DNA from: an uncultured Victivallales bacterium
GTDB lineage: Bacteria; Verrucomicrobiota; Lentisphaeria; Victivallales; UBA1829
Assembly: GCA_944391115.1 (NCBI GenBank)
Contig: CALXSJ010000001.1
Coordinates: 253,169-317,168 of the forward strand
Direction of reading: 5' to 3'
Length of the DNA stretch: 64,000 nt
The first letter of the stretch is position 1. Every line of letters starts with the position of its first letter. A program made the translations under genes and the position numbers. Under the pieces are notes generated by a model, which made no database searches, was not told the DNA's origin, and worked only from the letters and a program-made list of their open reading frames with translations. Below are positions 52,701-61,316 of this stretch, in pieces.

Positions 52701-55603
52701 TGCGCGATCTGGATTTCGCGGGGATTGCGGCAAGGATCGAACAGAACAATCAGGCGTTTTTTCTGATCCGTTTTCTGAAAAACAGAACCTTGCTGAAAGA
52801 GCTTTCCGGGCTCAAGAAGACGGGCGGCTCCCCCCTGAGCATCCGGGAACTGACGGCACTTCTTCCGGATTTTGAAACGTATGCCGCGGCAGCCGCGGAA
52901 GTCGGGGAAGGAATGGGGCGCGCGGAAAAGCTGCTGGGAAGACTGTGGAATGCAGGCGAGCCGGACTGGAATGCGCTGGATTCCATCCTTGAACGGACAC
53001 GGGAGATTCTGAATCTGGCCGGAGAATTGACGGATGCCGGGTCCCCTTCGGAAATGCGCCTGCTGGAAAAACTCCGGACGCTTCTGGAGGACGGAGCGCG
53101 CATTTTCGCAAAGGATTCCCCCGCGCGCCTGAAGATCAACTCTCTGCTGCAAAGCTGGAATGATTTTCAGGAAATTCAGCAGAAATTTTCAGAATATGCC
53201 GCAGGGTTCAACGGCGAAAACACGCTGCCGGAAATGGCGGACGCGGCCCGGAAAATTCTGGAATGCCGCAGGGAACTGCGGAGTGCGATGCGCTACTGCA
53301 AACTGCGGAAGAACGCGGCGGATCAGGGACTCTGCGCACTGGCGGAGGCGCTGGAATCCGGTCTCCCGCAGAACGGCAGGCTGTCCGAGGCATTCAGCAC
53401 GGCTTATCATGCGGAGATGCTGAACCGGATTCTTGCGCAATCCCCGGTTCTCTGCGATTTCACAGGTCTCAATCATGAGGAGCGGATCCGCAAATTCCGT
53501 GAAATGGATGCGAAATATACGGATCTTGCGAAACGCACGGTTTTCGCGCGTCTTGCTTCCGCGCTTCCGCGCCGCCGCTCCGGGCCCTGTCCGGAAGGAA
53601 CGGAACTTGGAATTCTGAAACGGGAATGCGAGAAACGCGCCAGGCAGAAACCGGTCCGCCGCCTGCTGGAGCTGATTCCGTCGCTGGCTCCCGTGCTGAA
53701 GCCCTGCTTTCTTATGAGTCCGCTGTCCGTGGCGCAGTATCTGCCGCCCGACACGGCGCAGTTCGATCTGATCGTTTTTGACGAGGCTTCGCAGATTCCC
53801 GTCTGGGACGCGATCGGCGTGATCGCCCGCGGCAGACAGCTCATCGTCGTCGGCGATCCCAGACAGATGCCTCCCACCAGCTTTTTCCAGAAGGGCGAGA
53901 ACGACGGGGACGAGATTCCCGAGGGGGATGCCGAGGATCTTGAAAGCATTCTGGACGAGTGCATTGCCGCGGGCGTGCATCCGACCTATCTGAACTGGCA
54001 TTACCGCAGCCGGCATGAATCGCTGATCTCCTTCAGCAACCATTACTACTACGGGGACCGGCTTTTCACCTTTCCGGCCGCACGCGATTCCGAGCGGCTC
54101 GGCATCCGTTTTGAGTTTGTTCCGGACGGCGTTTACGACCGCAGGGGATCGCGCACCAACCTCCGCGAAGCCGAGGCGCTGGTCCGCTATGTGTTCGCGC
54201 GCCTGGAGAATCCGGAGCTGAAACCGCGCACCATCGGCATCATCACATTCAGCCAGGCTCAGAAGGAACTGATCGAAGATCTGATGGAGGAGGAACGTGT
54301 CAGGCATCCCCGGCTGGAATCCTGCTTCAGCGACCGGAATGAAGAGGGGCTTTTCATCAAGAATCTGGAAAATGTGCAGGGGGACGAACGGGACGTCATT
54401 CTGTTCTCCATCGGTTATGCGCCGGATGCGGAAGGAAAGTTCTCCATGAATTTCGGTCCGCTGAACCGGCAGGGCGGCGAACGGCGTCTGAATGTGGCGA
54501 TCACCCGTGCCCGGGAGCAGATCGTCGTGTTTTCCAGCATTCATGCGCACCAGATTGATCTTGCCCGGACCGGCGCGGTCGGCGCGGCGCATCTGAAATA
54601 TTTCCTCGACTATGCGGAAAAAGGGTTCCGCATTCAGTCGAAGAACACTTCAGCCGAGCCTGCGGAAGGGCTTGCGGATGTCATTGCCGGATTTCTGAAC
54701 GCAAACGGATTCGCCGTGGAACGCAATGTCGGATGTTCCGACTGCCGGATCGACATTGCCGTGCGCAATCCGGACAGGCCGTCGGAATATCTGCTTGGAA
54801 TCGAGTGCGACGGAAAAGTCTACGCTTCACAGAAAACCGCCCGCGACCGGGACAGTCTGCGGGCAGGTGTTCTGCAGACACTCGGCTGGCATATTTTCCA
54901 TGCATGGAGCGTCGACTGGGCATTCGACCGGAAGCGTTCCGAACAGGCGCTTCTGGAACTTCTTGAAAAAATCCGCACTGCGCCTCCCGAGCCGGCTCCT
55001 CCGCCTGCGCCGGAACCTGCGGAGGAGTCTCCGCAGCAGGAAACGTTTGAAAAAACCTCTCCGTCTCCCGCCGTTCCGGAACACCGCGCGGAATACCGGG
55101 CCTGGATCAATGACGAAACGCTGGATCAGGAAGCTTTTTACGAACCCGGCAGCCGGGAGCTGATCCGGCGGCAGATCCGTGAAATCATCCGGACCGAGGG
55201 ACCCGTGTGCGAATCTCTCCTGAAGAAACGGATTGTCAGAGCGTGGGGATTCACACGGACGGGCGACAATATTCTTTCCGTGCTGCATTCCGCCATGCCG
55301 CGGGAGTTCGAGGTGACGGAACTCGGACATGACCGGGTTTTCTGGCCCGAAGGCCTGTCTCCATCCGCTTATCACGACTATCGTGTCTCTCCGGAAGGGA
55401 AAAACCGGCGTTCTCTTGAGGAGATTCCGCCGGAGGAGCTGGCGAATGCCATGTATGAGGTGCTGGTTGACTTCCATTCCTGCGAACCGGATACGCTTTA
55501 CCGGGAAACGGTCAAACTGTTCGGCTTTTCCGCAGTGACGGCGAAGGCGCGGAAATATCTGGATGCCGGTTTCCAGGCCTTGAAGCAGTCCGGCAGGATC
55601 TGA
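49721..55603 (+). CDS. DUF4011/SF1 helicase with Vsr-like nuclease domain, DUF3320 and transglutaminase-like part
   Basis: The 1960-residue protein has in order: an N-terminal beta domain (about 35-170), a transglutaminase-like part with Cys249 in GTCLDTTVLF and His275 in NGHAYIGCHL, a DUF4011 stretch (about 410-560), an SF1/Upf1-type helicase with Walker A GPPGTGKSQT (about 715-724), motif II FDEASQIP (Asp1354) and late motifs GDERDVILFS and LNVAITRAREQ. A PD-(D/E)xK nuclease of the Vsr/DUF559 type follows (about 1650-1750: RIDIAV, GIECDGK), then a DUF3320 C terminus (about 1800-1880). This layout is like the single-gene defence system described as DUF4011-helicase-Vsr (Hhe). The start at 49721 follows GGGGGAG. 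It is not in an operon. Confidence 0.85.
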   Translation: MDASITGGTAPMPAGAGRTEGCPPAGKEGAECKAAVSAQLSFVPCFNLALQQNAFPVIHELKLKNCSSRRLENVECLFSATPAFFAPKTVTAEGLEPGEERPLHDLGIELDYAMLSSLSEAARGKMHLEVRSGEELLFSGEYDVEAFAPDQWLGLGVMPELLASFVTPNLDSVNLLMGVVADELEKATGSSAIQGYQADRKRVYEICSAIYRAVLSWGIRYSNPPSSFGTPGQRIRFADTVYRQRLGTCLDTTVLFASVMEQCGLHPVILLQNGHAYIGCHLVERYFSDVPMDDLQTIRKLADLDEFLVVETTMATQNRTFSVAEAAARAEHLNIDGDFQCAIDIVRARYSGIRPLPLKYGATGIEFRPPERRAEDPGEECGRHLETEIDLSRLENHEERSGRVARWSQKLLDLSLRNRLLNVRDTKQVIPVVCSDITLLEDKIAADEMLSLHPLDRLLSEKDQHDLAMLRNSEVKNEIKALLDRELEQRRLWTPLAPQEALRRLTGLYRQSRTDLEEGGVNTLFLAVGFLEWKVSEREEKSCLAPILLIPVRLQRRSMEEGIRISRIDEDTVINETLLELLRSQFQLAIPGLAPLPTDESGVDVKLVMRIFRQAIRDRKGWEVREEARIGHFSFAKFIMWNDLTTRVEALKRNPLVGHLIEGGGVYDDGIEVFPAEEIGKHLNLKELCCPMSADSSQLAAVLYSQTGKSFVLHGPPGTGKSQTITNIIAHNLALGRRVLFVSEKKAALDVVHRRLSAVGLRPFCLELHSSKAGKTEVLAQFSEALRVPDSPASGEWDSTVETLDRLRGELNEYVAELHRVFPNGLSAYTCFARLFRKKNILPEGSLNVDCLNQSRADFETLERLAADLENAWDVTSPEAVAAMRVLAPADWGPVYEKEMLAAAEAFRNAAERLDEAFTDQARQLELPDRRDLETIYRTASLAEHLKNCGSIPPGLLSEEEFESHAAFLKRYGGNALWEKMLREKLRNYRLELLRDLDFAGIAARIEQNNQAFFLIRFLKNRTLLKELSGLKKTGGSPLSIRELTALLPDFETYAAAAAEVGEGMGRAEKLLGRLWNAGEPDWNALDSILERTREILNLAGELTDAGSPSEMRLLEKLRTLLEDGARIFAKDSPARLKINSLLQSWNDFQEIQQKFSEYAAGFNGENTLPEMADAARKILECRRELRSAMRYCKLRKNAADQGLCALAEALESGLPQNGRLSEAFSTAYHAEMLNRILAQSPVLCDFTGLNHEERIRKFREMDAKYTDLAKRTVFARLASALPRRRSGPCPEGTELGILKRECEKRARQKPVRRLLELIPSLAPVLKPCFLMSPLSVAQYLPPDTAQFDLIVFDEASQIPVWDAIGVIARGRQLIVVGDPRQMPPTSFFQKGENDGDEIPEGDAEDLESILDECIAAGVHPTYLNWHYRSRHESLISFSNHYYYGDRLFTFPAARDSERLGIRFEFVPDGVYDRRGSRTNLREAEALVRYVFARLENPELKPRTIGIITFSQAQKELIEDLMEEERVRHPRLESCFSDRNEEGLFIKNLENVQGDERDVILFSIGYAPDAEGKFSMNFGPLNRQGGERRLNVAITRAREQIVVFSSIHAHQIDLARTGAVGAAHLKYFLDYAEKGFRIQSKNTSAEPAEGLADVIAGFLNANGFAVERNVGCSDCRIDIAVRNPDRPSEYLLGIECDGKVYASQKTARDRDSLRAGVLQTLGWHIFHAWSVDWAFDRKRSEQALLELLEKIRTAPPEPAPPPAPEPAEESPQQETFEKTSPSPAVPEHRAEYRAWINDETLDQEAFYEPGSRELIRRQIREIIRTEGPVCESLLKKRIVRAWGFTRTGDNILSVLHSAMPREFEVTELGHDRVFWPEGLSPSAYHDYRVSPEGKNRRSLEEIPPEELANAMYEVLVDFHSCEPDTLYRETVKLFGFSAVTAKARKYLDAGFQALKQSGRI

Positions 55604-55619
55604 GGGGAGTCCCGCGTTT

Positions 55620-55651
55620 GACGGATACGGCCGGGGAAAGCCGTATCCGTC
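55620..55651. terminator. Bidirectional hairpin between convergent genes
   Basis: GACGGATACGGC (55620-55631) pairs perfectly with GCCGTATCCGTC (55640-55651). It lies between the helicase stop (55603) and the phospholipase-like stop (55662). There is no T run on either side, so it may act by structure. Confidence 0.6.
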
Positions 55652-55661
55652 TGTTCCGGTT

Positions 55662-56879
55662 TCAGCGGATTAATTCCGGCGCGATGAAACAGGGATGGAA
55701 AAATTTCGTCTCCAGAGCATCCCGGCGCGCGTCCTGAACCTGCAGGCGAAGGCGTTCTTCCCCGTTCAGCCTGACTTCCGCATGGCATGGCGCGGCTTCC
55801 GCATCCAGTTCCGGCGACTCCCAGACAGGCTTTCCGTCCAGAAAGATTCTGAAAACTGCCGCCGTTTCGTTTTTCGGCGCCCTGCGGTTCAGTCCGCAGT
55901 CGCAGGAAAAGAGGCGGAATCCCTTTGCGGGGAGGGAGAAATCCAGGAACGCCTTTCGGGTGTCCTGATATCCCGGGGTGAGGTCCGGCAGAAGGGCGAA
56001 CCCTTTTTCTGCGCCCCGCCCGACATCCAGGGGAACTGGTTGGTCAAACCGGTTTCCCGGAATGAAATTTTTCTGCGGCATGAAGTTGAACATGCCGTCG
56101 CAGTGATATTCCTCCGGTTCCAGTTCGAGCAGGGAAAGAGGGCGGGAGAGCGGTTGCCCGTCCCGGGCGGCCAGAAAGAGAGAATACAGAAGATCGGAAA
56201 ACAGATCCGCGCATTCGGCAACTGTTTCAGACGCATGGCGGCCGGCCTCGTCCCAGTCGTTCTGCAATCCGGCCATCATAATCGGGACAATCGTTCCGAC
56301 GCTGTGCCGTTTCAGAGTCTGAAGTTTTTTCAGGAGACGCCACTGGATTTCTTCGCGGGAATTTCCGAGGGGTTCCGCCTGATGGAAATGCCGTGGGAAA
56401 CGGATTTTCGGATTGTTTTCCAGAAAGGTGTGGATGAGATAGCAGTCGCCGTCTTTCTGGAACAGCGGTGCCAGCAGCCGGGGATCGCAGACATGGGCGG
56501 CCTGTCCCGTGTCGCCGATGATATGGGACAGGACGCCTGCGAATTTTGCCGCGCGCTCATGGTTCTCTTCCCGGATTGCCGAGACTGCCGAGGCGACCAG
56601 AAATTCCAGCACGGGAGGATAGGTCTCCTCCATACGGAGCGTATCGAATGCCGAATGGCAGTTTATTTTGTGGTTTCCGACCGGGATCAGGATGCAGTCC
56701 CGCCAGTCTGGATATTTCCGCAGATATTCCGGATCGGATTTCCCGCCCGGCCAGAAAATGTCCGGGAAGCAGGATGCATCCTTTAGAAGTTCCTTTTGCG
56801 GGCACCAGAAGTCAAAACTGTCTCCGGAAAGGCCGGCAATGCCTCTTTCGGCAATCTGGATGTGCTGAACAGCCTTCAT
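55662..56879 (-). CDS. Zinc-dependent phospholipase C-like protein with C-terminal NPCBM-like domain
   Basis: The 405-residue protein has an all-alpha N-terminal part whose His and Asp residues fit zinc-dependent phospholipase C/S1-P1 nuclease-like domains: GNHKINCHSAFDT, FAGVLSHIIGDTGQAAHV. The C-terminal 120 residues (GYQDTRKAFLDFSLPAKGF, RIFLDGKPVWESPELDAEA) look like the galactose-binding NPCBM domain. There is no signal peptide that I can see, although such domains are normally exported. It is the last gene of the operon 55662-63178. The ATG at 56879 is used; a TTG at 56888 is in frame. Whether it cleaves phosphodiesters or only binds metal is unknown. Confidence 0.68.
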   Translation of the reverse strand: MKAVQHIQIAERGIAGLSGDSFDFWCPQKELLKDASCFPDIFWPGGKSDPEYLRKYPDWRDCILIPVGNHKINCHSAFDTLRMEETYPPVLEFLVASAVSAIREENHERAAKFAGVLSHIIGDTGQAAHVCDPRLLAPLFQKDGDCYLIHTFLENNPKIRFPRHFHQAEPLGNSREEIQWRLLKKLQTLKRHSVGTIVPIMMAGLQNDWDEAGRHASETVAECADLFSDLLYSLFLAARDGQPLSRPLSLLELEPEEYHCDGMFNFMPQKNFIPGNRFDQPVPLDVGRGAEKGFALLPDLTPGYQDTRKAFLDFSLPAKGFRLFSCDCGLNRRAPKNETAAVFRIFLDGKPVWESPELDAEAAPCHAEVRLNGEERLRLQVQDARRDALETKFFHPCFIAPELIR

Positions 56880-56891
56880 GGAACGCAACCT

Positions 56892-59800
56892 TTATTTTTC
56901 CCTGATGACTTCTATGGCGTTCAACAGGCGGACGGAAGGCTCGGAGGCATCCGTGAATTCAAAGGAAAGGATGTTGTTCGTCACTGGAATTCCCGGATAC
57001 TCCAGGAGCAGACAATTGGTGAAATTCCCCTTCATGGCATTATAATAGTCCAAATCTTTGAAAAGCGGTTTTCCATTTGCCTGACCGGAAACTTTATGAC
57101 CGGGTCGAAAGGCTTTCTCGAATCCCCAGCGCATATGGAGACGCAGGGTATATTTTCCGTTCGGCACTTCAAAAGTGTAAGCGGAAAAGTTGTAAAGCTC
57201 CTTTTCAAATAATGCGCTTTTCTTATTCTTCATATTGGCTGTGGAACGGTCTGCGTTGCTTGCCAGCTGCCCGGTATAGCCATAGAGACTGCCTTTTTCA
57301 TACCTTTGATCGGGGAAGAAAAGTTTTCCGTCCGAAGTTGTAAGATATTCGCTGGAGCCGCAGTTCACAGCAAAGTGTCCTTTGCGGATCATCGCATTTT
57401 TCTTCAAAATCAGATCCGGATTTTCGGTTTCTGCAAAAAAGTTTTCAAAATCCGCGGAAAAAATCATTCTGTGCAGATCCGCATATTTTCTGCCTTGAAA
57501 CAGTTCCTGACATGCATCGTATTTTGATTTTATCTTTCGGGAATCGTATCCGGTTTTTTCCAATGCTGCAAGTCTCTGGCGGATTTTATCCAGTTTTTCC
57601 TGATAAAACGCGGTGATCTTTGCGGGGATTTCCACATCGAAAGCTACGATTTTCCCTTTGCCTGGAGGAATCAGGAAGGATCTCAACTCATATCCTTTGA
57701 GTTCAATGGTTCGGTTTTTGAGTGTTTTCCCGCTTGAAAGATCCAGAAAGGATGTGTCCTTGTCTGTTTTCAGTGTGACCTGGCAGCCGTCATGCAGAAG
57801 ATTGGCCAGATAAAAATAGGTCCCGTTTTTTGTTTGAAGCTGCCGGACGGCCACGGGATCGTTTTGTTCTGTCACATCCCGGAACGGCATTGCGGGCAAC
57901 GCCCTGTAAGCCTTTGCAAATTCGCGCATCTCCTTTTCGCGTCCCAGAGTTCCGAGCGGCTGCCCGCCACTTGTAATATACAATGCGTCAAGCTTTCCGA
58001 TCGACCATATGCAGTCCATCAACGAATAGCGGCCCCATGGCTTTATATCCAGGGATGTAAAGAACGCGTTGTGGTTTTTGTCCAGTGTTGAGGATAAGGT
58101 TTCATAGTAGAAATTGAAGAAATGGATTTGTCTGACTGCACCGTCGACTTTCGCATTCTCGTGGATTGCCGCATTATAGAATATTTCATCCAGGCGGGTT
58201 CTTTTTGCATAATGAAACAAATACCAGCGTTGTCCGTTTGCCCGGAATTGCGGGGCGGGGTAGGTATTATGCAGTTTTTTTATCGCATTCAGATCCATGA
58301 GACCGTCGGCAAGATAATCCCAGGAACTTCTTAAATCTCCCGTTTCAGTTGTCGGCGTGAGAGACCGGTATGTCACATAAAGGTTCCAGCGGGGATTGAT
58401 TCTGTCAAGTTCCTCTCTCACCGCCTTTATGAACTCCGTGACTTTGTCAGCCCGCCATTGCAGCCATTCCCGCTTCTTTTCCCCCATTAAGAAATCATAT
58501 CTTTTCATCCGGGGGACCTTGATGCCTGTTTCCTTTTCAAAAAGGCCCGTGGTATAATCGTCATATCCGGCCAGGGAGGCGCGATAGGGATGTTCTCCGT
58601 GATTGAGATGATCCAACGTTAGGTTAAAACCGGTCAAAGCCTTTTGGTTTTTATGAATCCGCGCGAAATTCCGGATATGTTTCAAGAAAATGGAACGCAC
58701 AAGAGGATGCATGAAATTCATTCTTTTCTCTTGAAAGACTTTGACGTCGCTGCCGTCCTTGTATTTCATGAAACACTCGTCGGGAATTTTTATATCGCTT
58801 CTTGCCGCAAAGTGAAATTCCGGAAGATTCCAGATGTCAATCAGTCCGGTTACATCAACTCCGCTTTTTTCAAATTCGTCAAATATATAGGGCAGTTCAT
58901 CAAAATTTCTTGGAAAGAGATCGCCGCGCGGACTCATGCTTTCCGAATTGTAGCCTATCCAGATATAGCGCAAAACAGGCATTGCAAATGCATTCTGTCC
59001 GGTGTACCGGAAATACTCCAGCAAATGGTGCAGATAATATGGCGTCTGGGCGGAATATTCTTTCGGGCGCGGGACATCCTTGTTCAGATTTGTGATGAAA
59101 CTCTGATCTTCGTCAAAGAATCCGAACTTGCGGCCCGGCATTCCTTCCGGCTTTCTGATTTTCAATGCCGGAAGCTTTCCTTTTATTTCAAAGATTTCCA
59201 CTTCCGACAAGGCCGCCGGCATTCCCTTTACCTTGGTCAAAACCTGAAGAAGATAGGATTCCGTTCCCGGCCAGAAAATATAGTCGGTTTGCACCATTTT
59301 CTGTGTTTCAGGATATTCCCCTCCCGCCTGAATGCCGCCCTGGAGGCGATCCCGATGTTCCTTATATTTTGTTTTTTTGAACATTTGCAGTCCCATGCAG
59401 CGTGCTCTGTCATCCGGCCAGTGAAAACGGAGGAGAACAGGTTTGCCGCGGTTTTCCTCCGCAAAAGGAATGATGAGACCAAAGGTGTCATTGAGTTCCT
59501 GCCCGGCTTCAAGATAAGTGAGGCCATTGCGTGTTACAAAATGAGCCTTTCCCTTCTGAAGGAGAGTTTTTTCATCTTCCTGGATAAACTTTCTGTGATA
59601 AATTCTTTTGCCTAAGATGTAATTATCGTCTGATTCTGGAACCGGTGCGGGAGACTGCGGGGCAACTGCAAAATCAAATGTTCTGATAAAACACCCCTGC
59701 TGATAAAATACTTCCGTTTCAAGCGCATAGCTTCCCGGCTCCAATGTCAATTCAGGCAGTTCAATCGTCCGGATCCGGGGTATGTCGTATTTTTTTCTGT

Positions 59801-61259
59801 CAAACGAGCAGAGAAGCTTTCCGTGTTTATCCTTGATTTTAAACCCCAGCTCCACACTCGCCTTCGCAGAGTCTTTTTTCAGCGGTGCCGGGAACATCAG
59901 CTCCCCGCCGGGAGCCGCCTGAAGCTGAAGATGGAACTTCCGCCCGGATGTGTACAGACTGCGCTGTATTACAAGATCAATCGGCATGAACTGCCGGTAT
60001 GCCGCATAGATTTCCTCTGTTTTCAGCGGACGGCGGTAAACTTTCAGATCAGAAAATGCGGACTTGCCGTGCAGGGTGATCTGCTTGATGCTTTCCAGGT
60101 CGGGAAAATGGAGTTCCTTGCCGTCGGATTGCAAGCCGACTGTGGTCGGCGTATAGGAGAGTCCATTGACGTAAAGCCTGATTTTTTTCCCATGCCATGT
60201 GACCGCGACATGATACCAGTTGCCGATGATTCCCTGCCTTCCCCAGCGCTGCAAAAGAGTTTGTTCCGGAAGTCCCTTGTTTTGTATCTCCACCGCTATG
60301 GAATTATGCATCTGGAAAATTTTGAAAAAATTCTTGTTTTTATTTCCAGCGGAAAGGATCAAATGTTTTTCCGCCATTCCAGGTTTCACCCAGAACATGA
60401 CTCCTCCCCCGCGATTGCTGAAAAGCGCAGTGTCCGAAGCATAGGTCACGGAGGAACGCTTGTCCTTCAGGGAAATGCCGTTGCCGGAAATCCCCGCATC
60501 CGTTTCGACCCTCCCTTGCAGGACAGGTATTTTTTTCGTGCCCTTGTGATCTGTTCCGTCGAAGGAATTCCTGAATGACGCATGAAGAAGCGGCTCGGAA
60601 ACAAATGCCGTTTCCGATAGCGCAAGCACTTCGATTTTCATATCGTCAATCTCCATCGGAATATTGTAGGCATACAGAAACAGATTGTCCAAAGCCTCCG
60701 TCTCGAACGTGCAGTGGAAGGAGCGCCGCTTATTGACAAACATGGTAAATTCATTACCTGTCAGCGACAGAGAAATATCATTCCATTCATTTTTTCCGTC
60801 CTGAAAACCTCCGATGATCTTTTCCGACATGCGTGTCTTCCCATGACGAAGCGACATCGAAGCCGCCTTGCGGCCCGGATATATCATGTGAATAATCTTG
60901 TCCTGTTTCGTAGATAACTTCAATCCGAGATGAGGTCCGCCCCTGGTTTCCAGCACCTGTCCGGCAACCCGGAGGCGGAAGGAAATTTTCAGTGCGTTCT
61001 GCGTCATTTCAATCTTTTCGACGTATTGCCGCAACGGAAAGGTCACTCCGCCGAAAAAAGATTTTTTATTGTTCGGATGGAACTTCAGGACTCCATCTTT
61101 CACTCCGACATATTGATCCTGTGATTTTCCGATTATCATTTCCCCTGCATCGGGCAGCGAGTCGAAAGAATAACTTCTTTTGACCGTACCCAGGCAGGAA
61201 AACGCTCCTGCAAGAAGCGCAAACACAGCAATTGCATGGATCCTTTTACGGCGGAGCAT
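56892..61259 (-). CDS. Giant secreted LamG/TIM-barrel-like/malectin-like protein, paralogue of 20069-24355
   Basis: The 1455-residue protein has a signal peptide (MLRRKRIHAIAVFALLAGAFS) and the same domain order as the protein at 20069: concanavalin-like (about 25-215), second LamG (about 230-430: GGGVMFWVKPG, NWYHVAVTWHGKKIRLYVNG), linker, central barrel-like part with FGFFDEDQSF, GYDDYTTGLFEKETGIKVP and GGQPLGTLGRE, and a malectin-like end (HFAVNCGSSEY, DGKLFFPDQ). The two differ across much of their length, so they probably act on related but different glycans. The coding DNA is poorer in GC than the rest of the window. It follows the prepilin-like gene in the LacI-led operon. Confidence 0.75.
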   Translation of the reverse strand: MLRRKRIHAIAVFALLAGAFSCLGTVKRSYSFDSLPDAGEMIIGKSQDQYVGVKDGVLKFHPNNKKSFFGGVTFPLRQYVEKIEMTQNALKISFRLRVAGQVLETRGGPHLGLKLSTKQDKIIHMIYPGRKAASMSLRHGKTRMSEKIIGGFQDGKNEWNDISLSLTGNEFTMFVNKRRSFHCTFETEALDNLFLYAYNIPMEIDDMKIEVLALSETAFVSEPLLHASFRNSFDGTDHKGTKKIPVLQGRVETDAGISGNGISLKDKRSSVTYASDTALFSNRGGGVMFWVKPGMAEKHLILSAGNKNKNFFKIFQMHNSIAVEIQNKGLPEQTLLQRWGRQGIIGNWYHVAVTWHGKKIRLYVNGLSYTPTTVGLQSDGKELHFPDLESIKQITLHGKSAFSDLKVYRRPLKTEEIYAAYRQFMPIDLVIQRSLYTSGRKFHLQLQAAPGGELMFPAPLKKDSAKASVELGFKIKDKHGKLLCSFDRKKYDIPRIRTIELPELTLEPGSYALETEVFYQQGCFIRTFDFAVAPQSPAPVPESDDNYILGKRIYHRKFIQEDEKTLLQKGKAHFVTRNGLTYLEAGQELNDTFGLIIPFAEENRGKPVLLRFHWPDDRARCMGLQMFKKTKYKEHRDRLQGGIQAGGEYPETQKMVQTDYIFWPGTESYLLQVLTKVKGMPAALSEVEIFEIKGKLPALKIRKPEGMPGRKFGFFDEDQSFITNLNKDVPRPKEYSAQTPYYLHHLLEYFRYTGQNAFAMPVLRYIWIGYNSESMSPRGDLFPRNFDELPYIFDEFEKSGVDVTGLIDIWNLPEFHFAARSDIKIPDECFMKYKDGSDVKVFQEKRMNFMHPLVRSIFLKHIRNFARIHKNQKALTGFNLTLDHLNHGEHPYRASLAGYDDYTTGLFEKETGIKVPRMKRYDFLMGEKKREWLQWRADKVTEFIKAVREELDRINPRWNLYVTYRSLTPTTETGDLRSSWDYLADGLMDLNAIKKLHNTYPAPQFRANGQRWYLFHYAKRTRLDEIFYNAAIHENAKVDGAVRQIHFFNFYYETLSSTLDKNHNAFFTSLDIKPWGRYSLMDCIWSIGKLDALYITSGGQPLGTLGREKEMREFAKAYRALPAMPFRDVTEQNDPVAVRQLQTKNGTYFYLANLLHDGCQVTLKTDKDTSFLDLSSGKTLKNRTIELKGYELRSFLIPPGKGKIVAFDVEIPAKITAFYQEKLDKIRQRLAALEKTGYDSRKIKSKYDACQELFQGRKYADLHRMIFSADFENFFAETENPDLILKKNAMIRKGHFAVNCGSSEYLTTSDGKLFFPDQRYEKGSLYGYTGQLASNADRSTANMKNKKSALFEKELYNFSAYTFEVPNGKYTLRLHMRWGFEKAFRPGHKVSGQANGKPLFKDLDYYNAMKGNFTNCLLLEYPGIPVTNNILSFEFTDASEPSVRLLNAIEVIREK

Positions 61260-61316
61260 GTTTGTTGTCCCTTTCCTGTTGGAATCTTATTATGTTTTTA
61301 TATGAAAAATAAAAAT

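Noticed and set aside
50582-53152. 856-codon minus-strand frame
   Set aside because: Antisense to the helicase gene and rich in Arg, Gln and Phe without any domain.
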